Source: Hamiltosporidium magnivora (taxonomy: Eukaryota > Microsporidia > Dubosqiidae). From it: 13,043 nt of DNA. The stretch lies in NCBI GenBank assembly GCA_004325065.1, contig PITI01000394.1:1-13043 (forward strand), written 5' to 3'. Below, in pieces: positions 1 through 8,166 of this stretch. Position numbers and translations under genes: made by a program. How positions within the stretch are numbered: position 1 is the first letter of the stretch; every line of letters starts with the position of its first letter. A model generated the notes under the pieces. The model saw only the letters and a program-made list of their open reading frames with translations, made no database searches and was not told the origin of the DNA.

Positions 1-436
1 GTAGGTAATTGCAATGTAAAAGCATGGAAACATAGCCTTGCTCACTCGGGTTAGAAGACTTAGCGCCTGGAAGATGTAAAAATAAAAACCATTAAAAGCT
101 GGGAGAGCTAAGTAGCAGGTTATACCTGTTGGTATGACATTGCACTGTCTAGGTGGACCCCATGTAAGTCTCTGAAATATATCTTAGCTAGAAGTTTATT
201 GGTTCAGAAAGTATAGAGTAAGTCGGAATGCTGCATAGTCTTGGGGGAGCCCGGGGGGCTTCGGCCTTCGATCACACTACATGCAACGGACATTAACAAA
301 CTCATGCAGCACCCTCGCCTATTAATTAGGTTCTACATACCTTGTAGATGAAAGGCTTTGGGACGTAGGTATCGCAGGTGTTACTGATGAAGTCTTCGGA
401 TAGCAGTCGTTTTTGTTAAACCTAGAACTGGGTTAA
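1..436 (+). ncRNA. GC-rich structured RNA candidate, identity unresolved
   Basis: This stretch is far richer in G and C than the rest of the window and carries no long ORF, which in an AT-rich genome usually marks a structured RNA. Base pairing is visible. TGCTGCAT at 229-236 pairs perfectly with ATGCAGCA at 304-311. GGC-TTCG-GCC at 257-266 is a UUCG tetraloop hairpin. CAGGT-TAT-ACCTG lies near 114-127. A terminal hairpin with a GAAC loop spans 416-436, after which the sequence drops to AT-rich spacer. The segment near 214-231 (AGTAAGTCGGAAT) resembles the TAAGTCAGAAT block near the 3' end of eukaryotic LSU rRNA, and ACTGATGAA at 383-391 also occurs in LSU. However, the sarcin-ricin loop AGTACGAGAGGA and an intact peptidyl-transferase ring are absent from both strands. 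RNase P, SRP and U3 RNAs were considered without a convincing match. The left end is cut by the window and the strand is assumed. Confidence 0.4.
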
Positions 437-2310
437 TTTCATGAAAACAAATATAACACTTGCCACTGTTTTAAAAAGATGTGATACTTTCAAATAAATA
501 TATTAAGTCTTTATTCATAATCTTACTTATTCTGTTAAAGAAATTATTCAGAAATCGTATAAAAATAATGAACAGTGGAAAAGAAAACAAATCCAAATAT
601 TAACCTTTTGTGTACACATTTAATTTTAGTCTATTCTTTTATATCAAAAATCCAATTAAGACAAACCTTTAGGAATTTAGAATGTAATAAACCAGACACG
701 ATGCCTATCAGCAAGCCAATTGATCCTTTTTTATTGAATTTTATTCATATAATTCTATCTGCAATAACACTTAAAATTATGATTTAAAAATCTCAATTAT
801 TTCTTATAAAACCTATATTTATAGTCAGATTATCATTTATATAATTCAGTAATGGCCTGAACGAAACCGACGACGAGACGATTCATTTCGAAATGTTTAA
901 CTGAGAAAAAAAACTATCAGACATAAATAAGAGTGCTCGAATTAAGATATGTCTCTTTCTATTTGTTCATATAGCTTACATAACCAATAATAGTGAGTAG
1001 AACTGAATATAAAACAATTAAAATTTATATTGGTTCAAAAAAAAATATTTGAAATAAAATTCGTAAATTTTCTTCTAAATTGTATTATTTATCAAGAGTA
1101 ACATAATAACTTTGTTTTTTTAATTTTTCTAACGTTTTCATTTTTTAAAAAAAATAATCACTTACTTGAGTCTTTTTAAAGCAGTTTACAGTTGCATAAA
1201 AAATTGTATGCTATTTTTGATGATTTTCAACCATTCTTCTGTGTATTATATTTATATTCTCAATAATAATTGCAAAAAAAACTTTTTGTTCAATAGCTTA
1301 GTGGAACTTAGTACTTGATTAAATTAAAATGTTATTAATTGAAGTAAGTAAGAATTTATACAATAAATAAATTAAATAATACAGCATATAGTTAAAAGAA
1401 CACGGTTTTTTCAGACAAATAAAGGCTTCAAAGAATATATTTATCCGAAAAAAGTACAAAATGAATTAACATAGGTGGAAAGTGAACAGAATAACAGAAA
1501 AAGCGAAGCTGAACCTCTGAAAAATTATAAATGAATACACAAGAAGAAAAGAAATCCGCGGTTAAAAAGGTCTAAATTTTTATTGGGAAATTGCCCAAAA
1601 GCGGATAATAATTTGGGAATAAAAAACGTGAAAATACAAGACAAAGAGACCAAATAAGAACAAGGAATTCAAATTGAAAAGTTTAGGAAACTATAGCTCA
1701 GATAATAAAGTTTAAGATAATTTTCGGCAAAAATTTCTTATAAATGTAAGAGAACGTTCGTTTCTACCAGCTTAACGTCTAGTAGTTATATATTCAACTA
1801 AGTAGTTAAAAACATTTCTAAATTTTTGAATTATTTGAGATGCAATCACTAAGAAGAAAGCCTGATAATACTGTGAACATGAATCTCAAATAATATGATA
1901 TACGAAATCATGTTTTAAGAAAAAAAATAGAATTTTTTTATAGAATTAAGATCAAAAAGTTTTAAATTTTCAAAAGACTTTCTCTTCTTTTGTTAATACA
2001 ATTAAAAATAAAAATACGATTTAAAGACGAAACAGTTATGAAAAAAAAATATAGAAGGGTTTAAAAAGTTTGAACAAAGAGATATTTGAAAAATAGAGAT
2101 ATTATGACAATTATCACTTAAAATATAAATATTTTTAGAAAAAAATTGCAATTTGAAATTTTACTTAATTGGAAACAATAAAATTTATCCTATATTTATT
2201 TACTATATTTGTTAATTATCAAAAAAAATATAAAATATGATTTTTGCTTTTAGAAATTTACTCTGTAGGTTTAATTATTCAAATATAAATGCTTAAAAGA
2301 AAAGATTCCC
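437..2310. other. AT-rich spacer without a supportable gene
   Basis: About 1.9 kb of AT-rich sequence lies between the RNA island and the secreted-protein gene. No ORF here looks like a conserved protein. A plus-strand 70-codon ORF (575-787) overlaps an open minus-strand stretch of similar quality, so neither is convincing. A small GC-richer islet at 850-895 reads as MNRLVVGFVQAITELYK on the minus strand and could be a relic of coding DNA. Around 1555-1610 there is a CCGC...GCGG inverted pair enclosing TGGG-AAATTG-CCCA. No tRNA-like cloverleaf was recognised. Confidence 0.6.
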
Positions 2311-3813
2311 ATGTATTTTCAAAAATTCATTCCCAATAAAAATTTTATTTTGATAGTTTCCTTGTTACTAACGTGTAAGTCTTCAGATAATCTAAGAAGC
2401 GGAAAAAGATCATTTTCCGAAATTTCAAAAGATCAAACAAGTGCAGTAAGTGTTAAAAAAGGTAGTAAAACAAGTGACGTAAAGCGGTTGCCAGTTTCTC
2501 CAAAGCACCGGAATAGTTCTACAAACAAGACTTCTTCAGATAATGTAGGTGCCAATATAAATGATAAGCGTAGGCATACTAAAGGAGATTCTCCAAAAAA
2601 ACAAGGTAGGATAAATTCTCGATCAGCACGGACAGAGAAGATAGTTAATATTCCTTTACCCAGAGAAGATCAGAATTTTGGATTTACTTTAGCAGAGTCG
2701 GGGATCAACCATGCTTCTAACAATATTAGTAAGGTTATTAATCGAACAAACAACGTCCGTATGTACAACACTTCTATTTCACGTCCTTCGAAGCCATCAT
2801 CTGTTGAAACACCTGGATTTATAAATGTTATTTACGCCCATTGTGTACAGCGCAGATCATCGAACATCATATCGTCAATATTCGAAAAAAGCGGAAGAAT
2901 TTATGAAATTTCCGAAAACGAATTTTTAGAAAAATATTTTACAATATTGGAAGAGTTAGCACCAATAGAAGATTACATTATAAAGTTCAATCCACAACAA
3001 AAAAAAATTTTTGAGGATCTTTTTGAAAAAAATAAAAAACATATTGATTTATCAATTTCTGAAGATAGTGTACTTTTAGAAATTCCTATTTTTATTTCGA
3101 TTAACAAAATAATAGAAGAAGTAATAAATTCTGGTACGTCTAATATAAAAAACCATGTTACTTTTTTCTTTTATTTGAAATTGATTGAAGCTTTTGTTAA
3201 AGAAATACACAAGCGAATAAACTTTATTTTTAATCGTTCTGCAGATATTAGAAAAAAAAATATTCATTTAGATAAAGAATTCAATACTGCATTATATAAT
3301 GGTTTGTTATTAATTATTAGAACAACCGAATTGAGATTTTCAATTCATTCACCAATTCTTAAAAAATATTATAAAGCATTTCTTTTTGCATGCGAATTCT
3401 TTCGGTCAATGACCAATACTAATGTTGCGTACGTAGATGCAAAAATTACTCAAGATGATTTTACTGTTTTTTTAATTGATGTAATACTTTACATCGAAGA
3501 ATCGGATATTAACGAGATCTGTTTATTAATCCGTCGAGAACAAAATACACCCCTCGATGGGCAAAAGCCAAAATTTGCCAAAATTACACCAAAATGTTTA
3601 AGCAACGATCTCATTACTAAGATAATCGGTTATTATCTTATAATTTTTGAAAAAAAATATCTAAAAAATCGCGATAAAGTATCTTCTTTTGAATTTAATG
3701 ATGAGGCATATGCTAATTTACAAAAAAGATTTGATATTGTTTCAAAAAAAAATTCTCACCCTCAAGAAAAAAATCGTACTACATTGATTCATCTACTTGA
3801 AGATACATTATAA
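2311..3813 (+). CDS. Secreted protein with basic disordered region; function unknown
   Basis: A 500-residue ORF that I do not recognise as any named family. Residues 1-22 look like a cleavable secretory signal: a short basic start, a hydrophobic core (FILIVSLLLT, 12-21), then polar Cys-Lys-Ser-Ser. Residues about 24-165 are rich in Ser, Lys, Arg and Asn and probably disordered. They contain SPKH (63-66) and SPKK (94-97), which resemble the SPKK-type DNA-binding or CDK-site motifs of histone tails, and a basic cluster DKRRHTKGDSPKKQGR (85-100). Residues about 170-500 are mostly alpha-helical by composition, with many Ile, Phe, Leu and Lys, and end in a short polar tail. The start is the first ATG and places the signal peptide at the very N-terminus; CCC immediately precedes it. 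It stands alone, with spacer on both sides. A secreted or host-directed protein is plausible for a microsporidian, but this is inference. Confidence 0.82.
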   Translation: MYFQKFIPNKNFILIVSLLLTCKSSDNLRSGKRSFSEISKDQTSAVSVKKGSKTSDVKRLPVSPKHRNSSTNKTSSDNVGANINDKRRHTKGDSPKKQGRINSRSARTEKIVNIPLPREDQNFGFTLAESGINHASNNISKVINRTNNVRMYNTSISRPSKPSSVETPGFINVIYAHCVQRRSSNIISSIFEKSGRIYEISENEFLEKYFTILEELAPIEDYIIKFNPQQKKIFEDLFEKNKKHIDLSISEDSVLLEIPIFISINKIIEEVINSGTSNIKNHVTFFFYLKLIEAFVKEIHKRINFIFNRSADIRKKNIHLDKEFNTALYNGLLLIIRTTELRFSIHSPILKKYYKAFLFACEFFRSMTNTNVAYVDAKITQDDFTVFLIDVILYIEESDINEICLLIRREQNTPLDGQKPKFAKITPKCLSNDLITKIIGYYLIIFEKKYLKNRDKVSSFEFNDEAYANLQKRFDIVSKKNSHPQEKNRTTLIHLLEDTL

Positions 3814-4712
3814 ATATTTTCATGATTTTGCTCTTCCGCAGAAGATTTCTGAGAAAAATCAGACCGAAAAAGAATCATAAGTATGTCACCCTTTATTTCT
3901 CTTATTTAAACCAACATTAAAGTTATTAGATGTTTTTATTTGTAATTTTTTTTTCAAAAATCTATTTCATAATATTTTTCTTGATTAAACTTGTAATAAA
4001 AATTTATCAAAATCATATCAAGGTTTTATATATCTTTTTCTCGAGTCTTCCTACCTACATACTGTTTAATTATCAGTTTTGTTTACTTATCTCGATTTTA
4101 AATTTTATCTTATCTTTGTCGCCGATTGTATTCTGAAATTAAGGTCCAGTATTCTATAATTGGAATATTAAAATAGAATATAATAGAATTACACTTTTTA
4201 AAAATTGTAAATGAACCATATTAATAGTTTAAGGATCCAAATATTCAAAAAATACATGGAAATAATTTAAATATTAAAATAATATTAAAAATATTTCTAA
4301 ATCTGGTTGAATGAGCTTTTAAGTATTCGAAATTGAAAAACGGTACAAGTTTCTTGAACGAATTTAGTTTGAAATCTAAATTTTTATAAATGAATTTTTG
4401 TAACACAGAAAAAAAAATGAAAGTTTGAATTATATAAAACGTAAATTAAATTACAAAAATATAAAACCGTACAAATTTAAATACATTTGGCTGTTATAAG
4501 ATGAATAGTCTCCGATGATTAAAGGATAATTAATGGTTTTATTTGTGCTAATTATATTTATTAATCCAATTTATTGGATATTAATTTTCTAATAAAATTT
4601 TTAAAATTTTTTATTTAATAAATAGCATATCTTTGTATAAAGAGAGCATACCTTATATTTTTTTCATAAATACTGCAGTTCTGCACAATGCTAGCCATAT
4701 TAAAGCTTCATT
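3814..4712. other. AT-rich spacer with small inverted repeats
   Basis: No supportable gene. Just after the secreted-protein stop codon, TCTTC-CGCA-GAAGA (3832-3845) can form a small hairpin that may lie in the 3' untranslated region. TATTCTA at 4150-4156 is mirrored by TAGAATA at 4174-4180. ATCCAA-TTTA-TTGGAT (4564-4579) is a perfect hairpin. The plus-strand ORF at 3930-4136 is composed almost only of Phe, Ile, Leu and Tyr, as expected from T-rich DNA, and is not accepted as a gene. A coding-like stretch around 4300-4390 (AFKYSKLKNGTSFLNEF) is too short to name. Confidence 0.55.
4564..4579. repeat. Perfect 6-bp hairpin in spacer
   Basis: ATCCAA at 4564-4569 and TTGGAT at 4574-4579 are exact reverse complements separated by TTTA. 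It resembles in size and sequence the hairpin at 11017-11032. It may be incidental in AT-rich DNA, and no function is claimed. Confidence 0.35.
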
Positions 4713-5233
4713 GATATCTTCTATATACCTACATTCGCAGATTTGAATTTAAATGATATCTAGCGATCATTTAAAATACCAAGCGGCTCTATGAAGTATA
4801 TAATAATCGTTGCCCGTATCGCGATTGTAAGTCAAACACTAAATTGCGCTCTACGATAAAGGAAGCTTTTCGTGTTACGCTGTACTGTTCAAACAGATAT
4901 ACACCGGTAGACTATATTAAGGGATATATTTCTGTCTATTTAGAAAGCGAAATATCATACCAACATGTTATCTAACAACTTAACTTGTTAAAAGATATGT
5001 TTTTTTTTCTAGATCTTAAATCTTTTAGCTTGAATTAAATAGGCAGAGTTTTAGTGCTTTTAAACAATAATTATATACAATTTCAACTGCGACTAACAAT
5101 TGAGTTACATAAAAAACCATAAACTAGCTTTTTCGAAATTTTTTACCATATTCTTGACCTCCTCTTAATCAAAAAAAAATTATCCTGGAGCAATCGAAGA
5201 TTTAATTTGATTTATATCAACAAAAAATCTTAG
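4713..5233 (+). pseudogene. Decayed coding region with Cys-containing segment
   Basis: One plus-strand frame keeps a protein-like sequence across about 520 bases but is broken by stops at about 4754, 4772, 4973, 5036 and 5120 before ending at 5231. The best piece, 4775-4975, is open for 66 codons, has no ATG start and has higher GC than its surroundings. It includes RCPYRDCKSNTKLR followed by VTLYCSNRYTPVDY, that is, Cys-x4-Cys plus a later Cys, as in part of a small zinc-binding segment. Later pieces read QLNLLKDMFFFLD, IGRVLVLLNNNYIQFQ and LSWSNRRFNLIYI. Opposite-strand frames are closed over the best piece. The family is not recognised. A transposase of the ISXO2 or MULE kind, which often starts with such Cys motifs, is possible but unproven. 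The accumulated stops indicate a dead copy. Confidence 0.45.
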
Positions 5234-5479
5234 ATCTAATCTAATATTATTAATGGTAATGTGATAGTTTATACTATGGTTATCCTCTCTCCATAAAAAT
5301 TGACTTATAAATATTAAAAAAATGTTGAAAATAAAAAAATAAACATTAACTCTGTATTAAAATACTAAAATATTATCAAAGATATTAAATATTTAGACAA
5401 AATATGAAAAAACCGACATTTGAAAAGAGAAAAAAGTAGAAAAAAAATTGATATTTTAAAGCATTTATAACATATAAAA

Positions 5480-5983
5480 TCACGGTTTCTTACTAGCAGG
5501 ATCTACTTTCTTGTTTCCCACATCGTCCCAATTTGTACTTAAAACTGTACCTTCTGATTCTAAAAAAGACTTACGCATGGCTCTTTTGACATCATCAGAT
5601 GATTTTTCATATATTTTTTGAAAAAATGAAAGTGCAGTTTGATCTTCTTTATCATCACTAATTTCCTGTAAATCTACATTTTCTGATTTTATTCTAAAAT
5701 CTTCATTTTTATTTCCATTTATTGGTAAAAGCGTGTCCCATCTTTCCTCAACACACTTGGTTAGAACAATCTCTACTTTATTATCATATTCTTTAATAAA
5801 AACTTTATCTGACACATCTTTATACAATTGAATAGAAATTTCTTTATTTATTACTAATTTTTTACCATAAATTAGTGGTTTTATATTTTTTATATCACAT
5901 TGTGTAGAATATATTACAATAGTAATTGTTTGTTTATTCTCATGCCAATCAAACATATGGGTCGTCGATTGAAATAAATACAT
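5480..5983 (-). CDS. SGT1: SGT1-like co-chaperone (CS + SGS domains, no TPR)
   Basis: A 167-residue protein. Residues about 10-85 form a p23-like CS domain: it begins FDWHENKQTITIVIY and ends KVEIVLTKCVEERWDTL, the usual run of beta strands closed by a Trp. Residues about 117-163 are a strongly conserved SGS domain: LSFFQKIYEKSSDDVKRAM, then KSFLESEGTVLSTNWDDVG and KKVDP. In yeast and animals SGT1 binds HSP90 through CS, and contacts LRR clients and HSP70 through SGS; it works in SCF and kinetochore assembly. Those SGT1 proteins are about 365-395 residues because of an N-terminal TPR region that is absent here. The start may be Met1 or Met10 (5956), since CS homology begins at Met10; Met1 is kept as the longest reading. 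The protein ends soon after the SGS core. The gene stands alone on the minus strand. Confidence 0.93.
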   Translation of the reverse strand: MYLFQSTTHMFDWHENKQTITIVIYSTQCDIKNIKPLIYGKKLVINKEISIQLYKDVSDKVFIKEYDNKVEIVLTKCVEERWDTLLPINGNKNEDFRIKSENVDLQEISDDKEDQTALSFFQKIYEKSSDDVKRAMRKSFLESEGTVLSTNWDDVGNKKVDPASKKP

Positions 5984-6276
5984 TCAAGTAATATATTGTG
6001 TAAAAAGGATTGTATTAAGAAATATAGGAGGATAGGATAAAAAAATTTGGTATATAATGAATTTAAAGTGGATTTTTATATTTAATGAAAATTATATTTG
6101 AAAATCTAATCAGTAAGAATTTTATTAAAAATAAATGTGTTTTTAATTCAAAAATTTTCTAAAAAAATAATTGTGAGATAGAATTCCAACTATTTTTATA
6201 TCTAAGATTAAAGATCTACGAAGTTTTATGGGTTTGTTAAGCGATTGAATTTTTTTGATTGAACAAAGCAAAACCG

Positions 6277-6744
6277 AAAAATTAAAATGTATTTTTTAAA
6301 CCTAAAAAACAAGCTTGGCTGATAAGAAGCAGGTTTGAACTCACTAGAAGTGCTTAGGCAGCACCGAGGTTATGTAATATTGTAATATATAGCAATACCA
6401 AGGCGTTTTCGTTATTTTATAGTATAAGAGAGAAATATATCATGTCCTTTAAATTAGCCTAAAAAGTATTTTTTTTTATATAAATCCAATTCTGCGTAAA
6501 ATTGCTATAGAAAAATATTATTGCTAAAATGTAAATCTTTCAAAATTTAAATCGACCTTAAATTAGCAATAATTTGTTTACAGAAGAATTAAATGGTATT
6601 CTTAGCATGAGAGATTTTAAAAAAGAAACTAATGGGTGGTTTGAACGCAAACCGGATTTAGTAGAAATCAAAATCGGACTATTTCAGAGAATATGTTTGA
6701 AGGTTCGTCGAGGCAGCAAAAAAAAATACAAAAAATATTTTTAA
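6277..6744 (+). pseudogene. Decayed coding region, unknown family
   Basis: A single plus-strand frame reads protein-like pieces separated by stops. One piece is KKQAWLIRSRFELTRSA, a stop at 6355, then AAPRLCNIVIYSNTKAF and on to a stop at 6460. A noisy stretch with several stops follows to 6559. The last piece is open from 6562 to a stop at 6742-6744 and contains ATG at 6607 followed by RDFKKETNGWFERKPDLVE and GLFQRICLKVRRGSKKKYK. The last piece alone could be a 45-residue small gene, but the shared frame on both sides of the broken part favours one decayed gene. The GC content of 6310-6375 is clearly above background. No family is recognised. Confidence 0.35.
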
Positions 6745-6856
6745 ATTTTGAGTTTAAAAATCTAAAATTTTAATAATCCACTATAATAGTAGTTTAGTAA
6801 TTTCAACAAAATTCTGTTATTTTTCCCAAGCTAGATAAATATTTAGCCTTTTTTAA

Positions 6857-7009
6857 ACTTACTATTGCGAATCATATAGAACTTCTAACGACAAAAAAGC
6901 TAATTCCTACTACACAATTAAAGTAAACGACGTAAGTAGTAAATGTTCACGTATTCAACCATTAGAGAATCTAAATCGAATAGTTTTACACCACTTGCTG
7001 TATTTATAA
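6857..7009 (+). pseudogene. Coding-like fragment without start codon
   Basis: Fifty open codons on the plus strand, with no ATG near the start. They include SNDKKANSYYTIKVNDVSSK and RIQPLENLNRIVLHHL, which have mixed polar and hydrophobic composition unlike the Ile/Lys/Asn runs of random AT-rich DNA. The same frame continues with stops through about 7241, where VPDKTTRYNIIGNLSFIHIF is readable. It lies 110 bases after the previous decayed region in another frame and may be part of the same dead gene. Not identified. Confidence 0.28.
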
Positions 7010-8166
7010 AAAATTAAGAAATTGATTTTTGTTTTACAAATAAATTCCGATTTGAACTCTTGAAAAAATCGGGTTTTTAAAGACGTGAAATTTCAATTTA
7101 ATTAAACATTTTTTGTGCTTTTGTGATTTTTTTTACAAAGTAGTGTAACTGTGCCAGATAAAACAACTCGTTACAATATAATTGGCAATTTAAGCTTTAT
7201 TCATATTTTTTCAAAATTAGAAAACAAGAAAAAGGAAAGTTAAAATATATAAATCATTTTTTTACGATTATAATCGTTCTTTGTCAAAAAAAGAATCAAA
7301 TAAGACATATGTGTCAAAGCAATAGTATGTAACTTTTTATGGAACATTTTAATTCGAAATCTAGATATCGACAAAGAAAGATATTAATTTATCCTTTTAA
7401 ATTATGCTCAAATTTTTGAATAAATTGTTCAGAATTATATCATCTTGGGTGGAATCTAAATCTTTTTTTCTTCAACTTATTATGTTATATTTGTTAGATA
7501 AAAGCTATAAGTTTTGAATGTTTCCAAGGATTTTATATTAAAATAAAAAACTATAAACTTTAATTCTACCAAAAAATAATGGATCGCTTCATAAATAGAA
7601 ATTAAAAATTCTATTTCTACATGATTTAGTTTTTTTATATTTCAGTTTCGCAAAAAATTTCTAGTAGAAGAATAGTTATAATTCTTTAGAATTCCTGAAT
7701 ATTTTGTGTAAATTTTTCAATTTTATATGGCTTTTTTTTACGAATCGAAATACAAAGTAAAGACTTAAAATATATTATATTTTTTTTATAACTTCTTAAC
7801 ATTGGTTGAATACACTGATGAAATAAAAATTTGAGTCAGACTGGCAATTTAATCATTTAAAAGAATAATATAAAGCATAAAACAACTTACAATAATAAAT
7901 TCAAAGCTATGCTTTACCCAAGGATAGAGTTTTTAAATTGAATAATAACAAATATAAAATATAAAAGTTATTAAACAAACGATAATTAAATACTATTCCT
8001 TAATTCAAAGCTATAAAGGAATACAGGAATATATATAAATTTAAATTACTTCTAAATCTGGAAATTCAAGTATTGGTTATTTATTTAAGAATCATATAAG
8101 ACGTTAAAAAACCATTAATGTATTTTTTATAATAAAAAGATGGTTTTCTATTTCATCGGTTTATTT
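7010..8166. other. AT-rich spacer downstream of the LRR gene
   Basis: No intact gene is seen. Short coding-like pieces exist on the plus strand: a segment around 7115-7241, and a 37-codon ORF at 7404-7517 that starts with ATG and reads SWVESKSFFLQLIMLYLLDK. The opposite strand of the latter is also partly readable, so no call is made. Close to the LRR stop codon, AATAAA lies on the minus strand at 8165-8160, within a few bases of the stop, and may serve as the polyadenylation signal for that gene. Confidence 0.5.

Noticed and set aside
170..225. U3 snoRNA on the minus strand
   Set aside because: A TATACTTTCTGAAC stretch recalls the 5' end of U3, but no box C or hinge elements follow.
200..436. 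Small-subunit rRNA on the minus strand
   Set aside because: GGTGCTGCATG and GTTAATGTCCGTTGC on the reverse strand recall SSU helices, but the expected flanking universal blocks are missing.
575..787. 70-codon plus-strand ORF
   Set aside because: Composition is that of AT-rich noise, no domain is seen, and the opposite strand has an equally open stretch over its second half.
3076..3267. 63-codon minus-strand ORF
   Set aside because: It lies wholly inside the well-supported secreted-protein gene on the other strand and is rich in Phe, Tyr and Asn, as expected from its shadow.
3930..4136. 68-codon hydrophobic plus-strand ORF, possible membrane peptide
   Set aside because: Almost pure Phe, Ile, Leu and Tyr from T-rich DNA; no sign of conservation or gene context, so a real small membrane protein cannot be supported.
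6310..6375. tRNA gene with B-box-like GGTTTGAACTC
   Set aside because: The T stem does not pair and no acceptor or anticodon arm can be drawn on either strand.
6573..6583. 3' splice site (TTGTTTACAG) of a microsporidian intron
   Set aside because: No matching 5' site or upstream exon could be recognised, and the surrounding frame is open before the AG.
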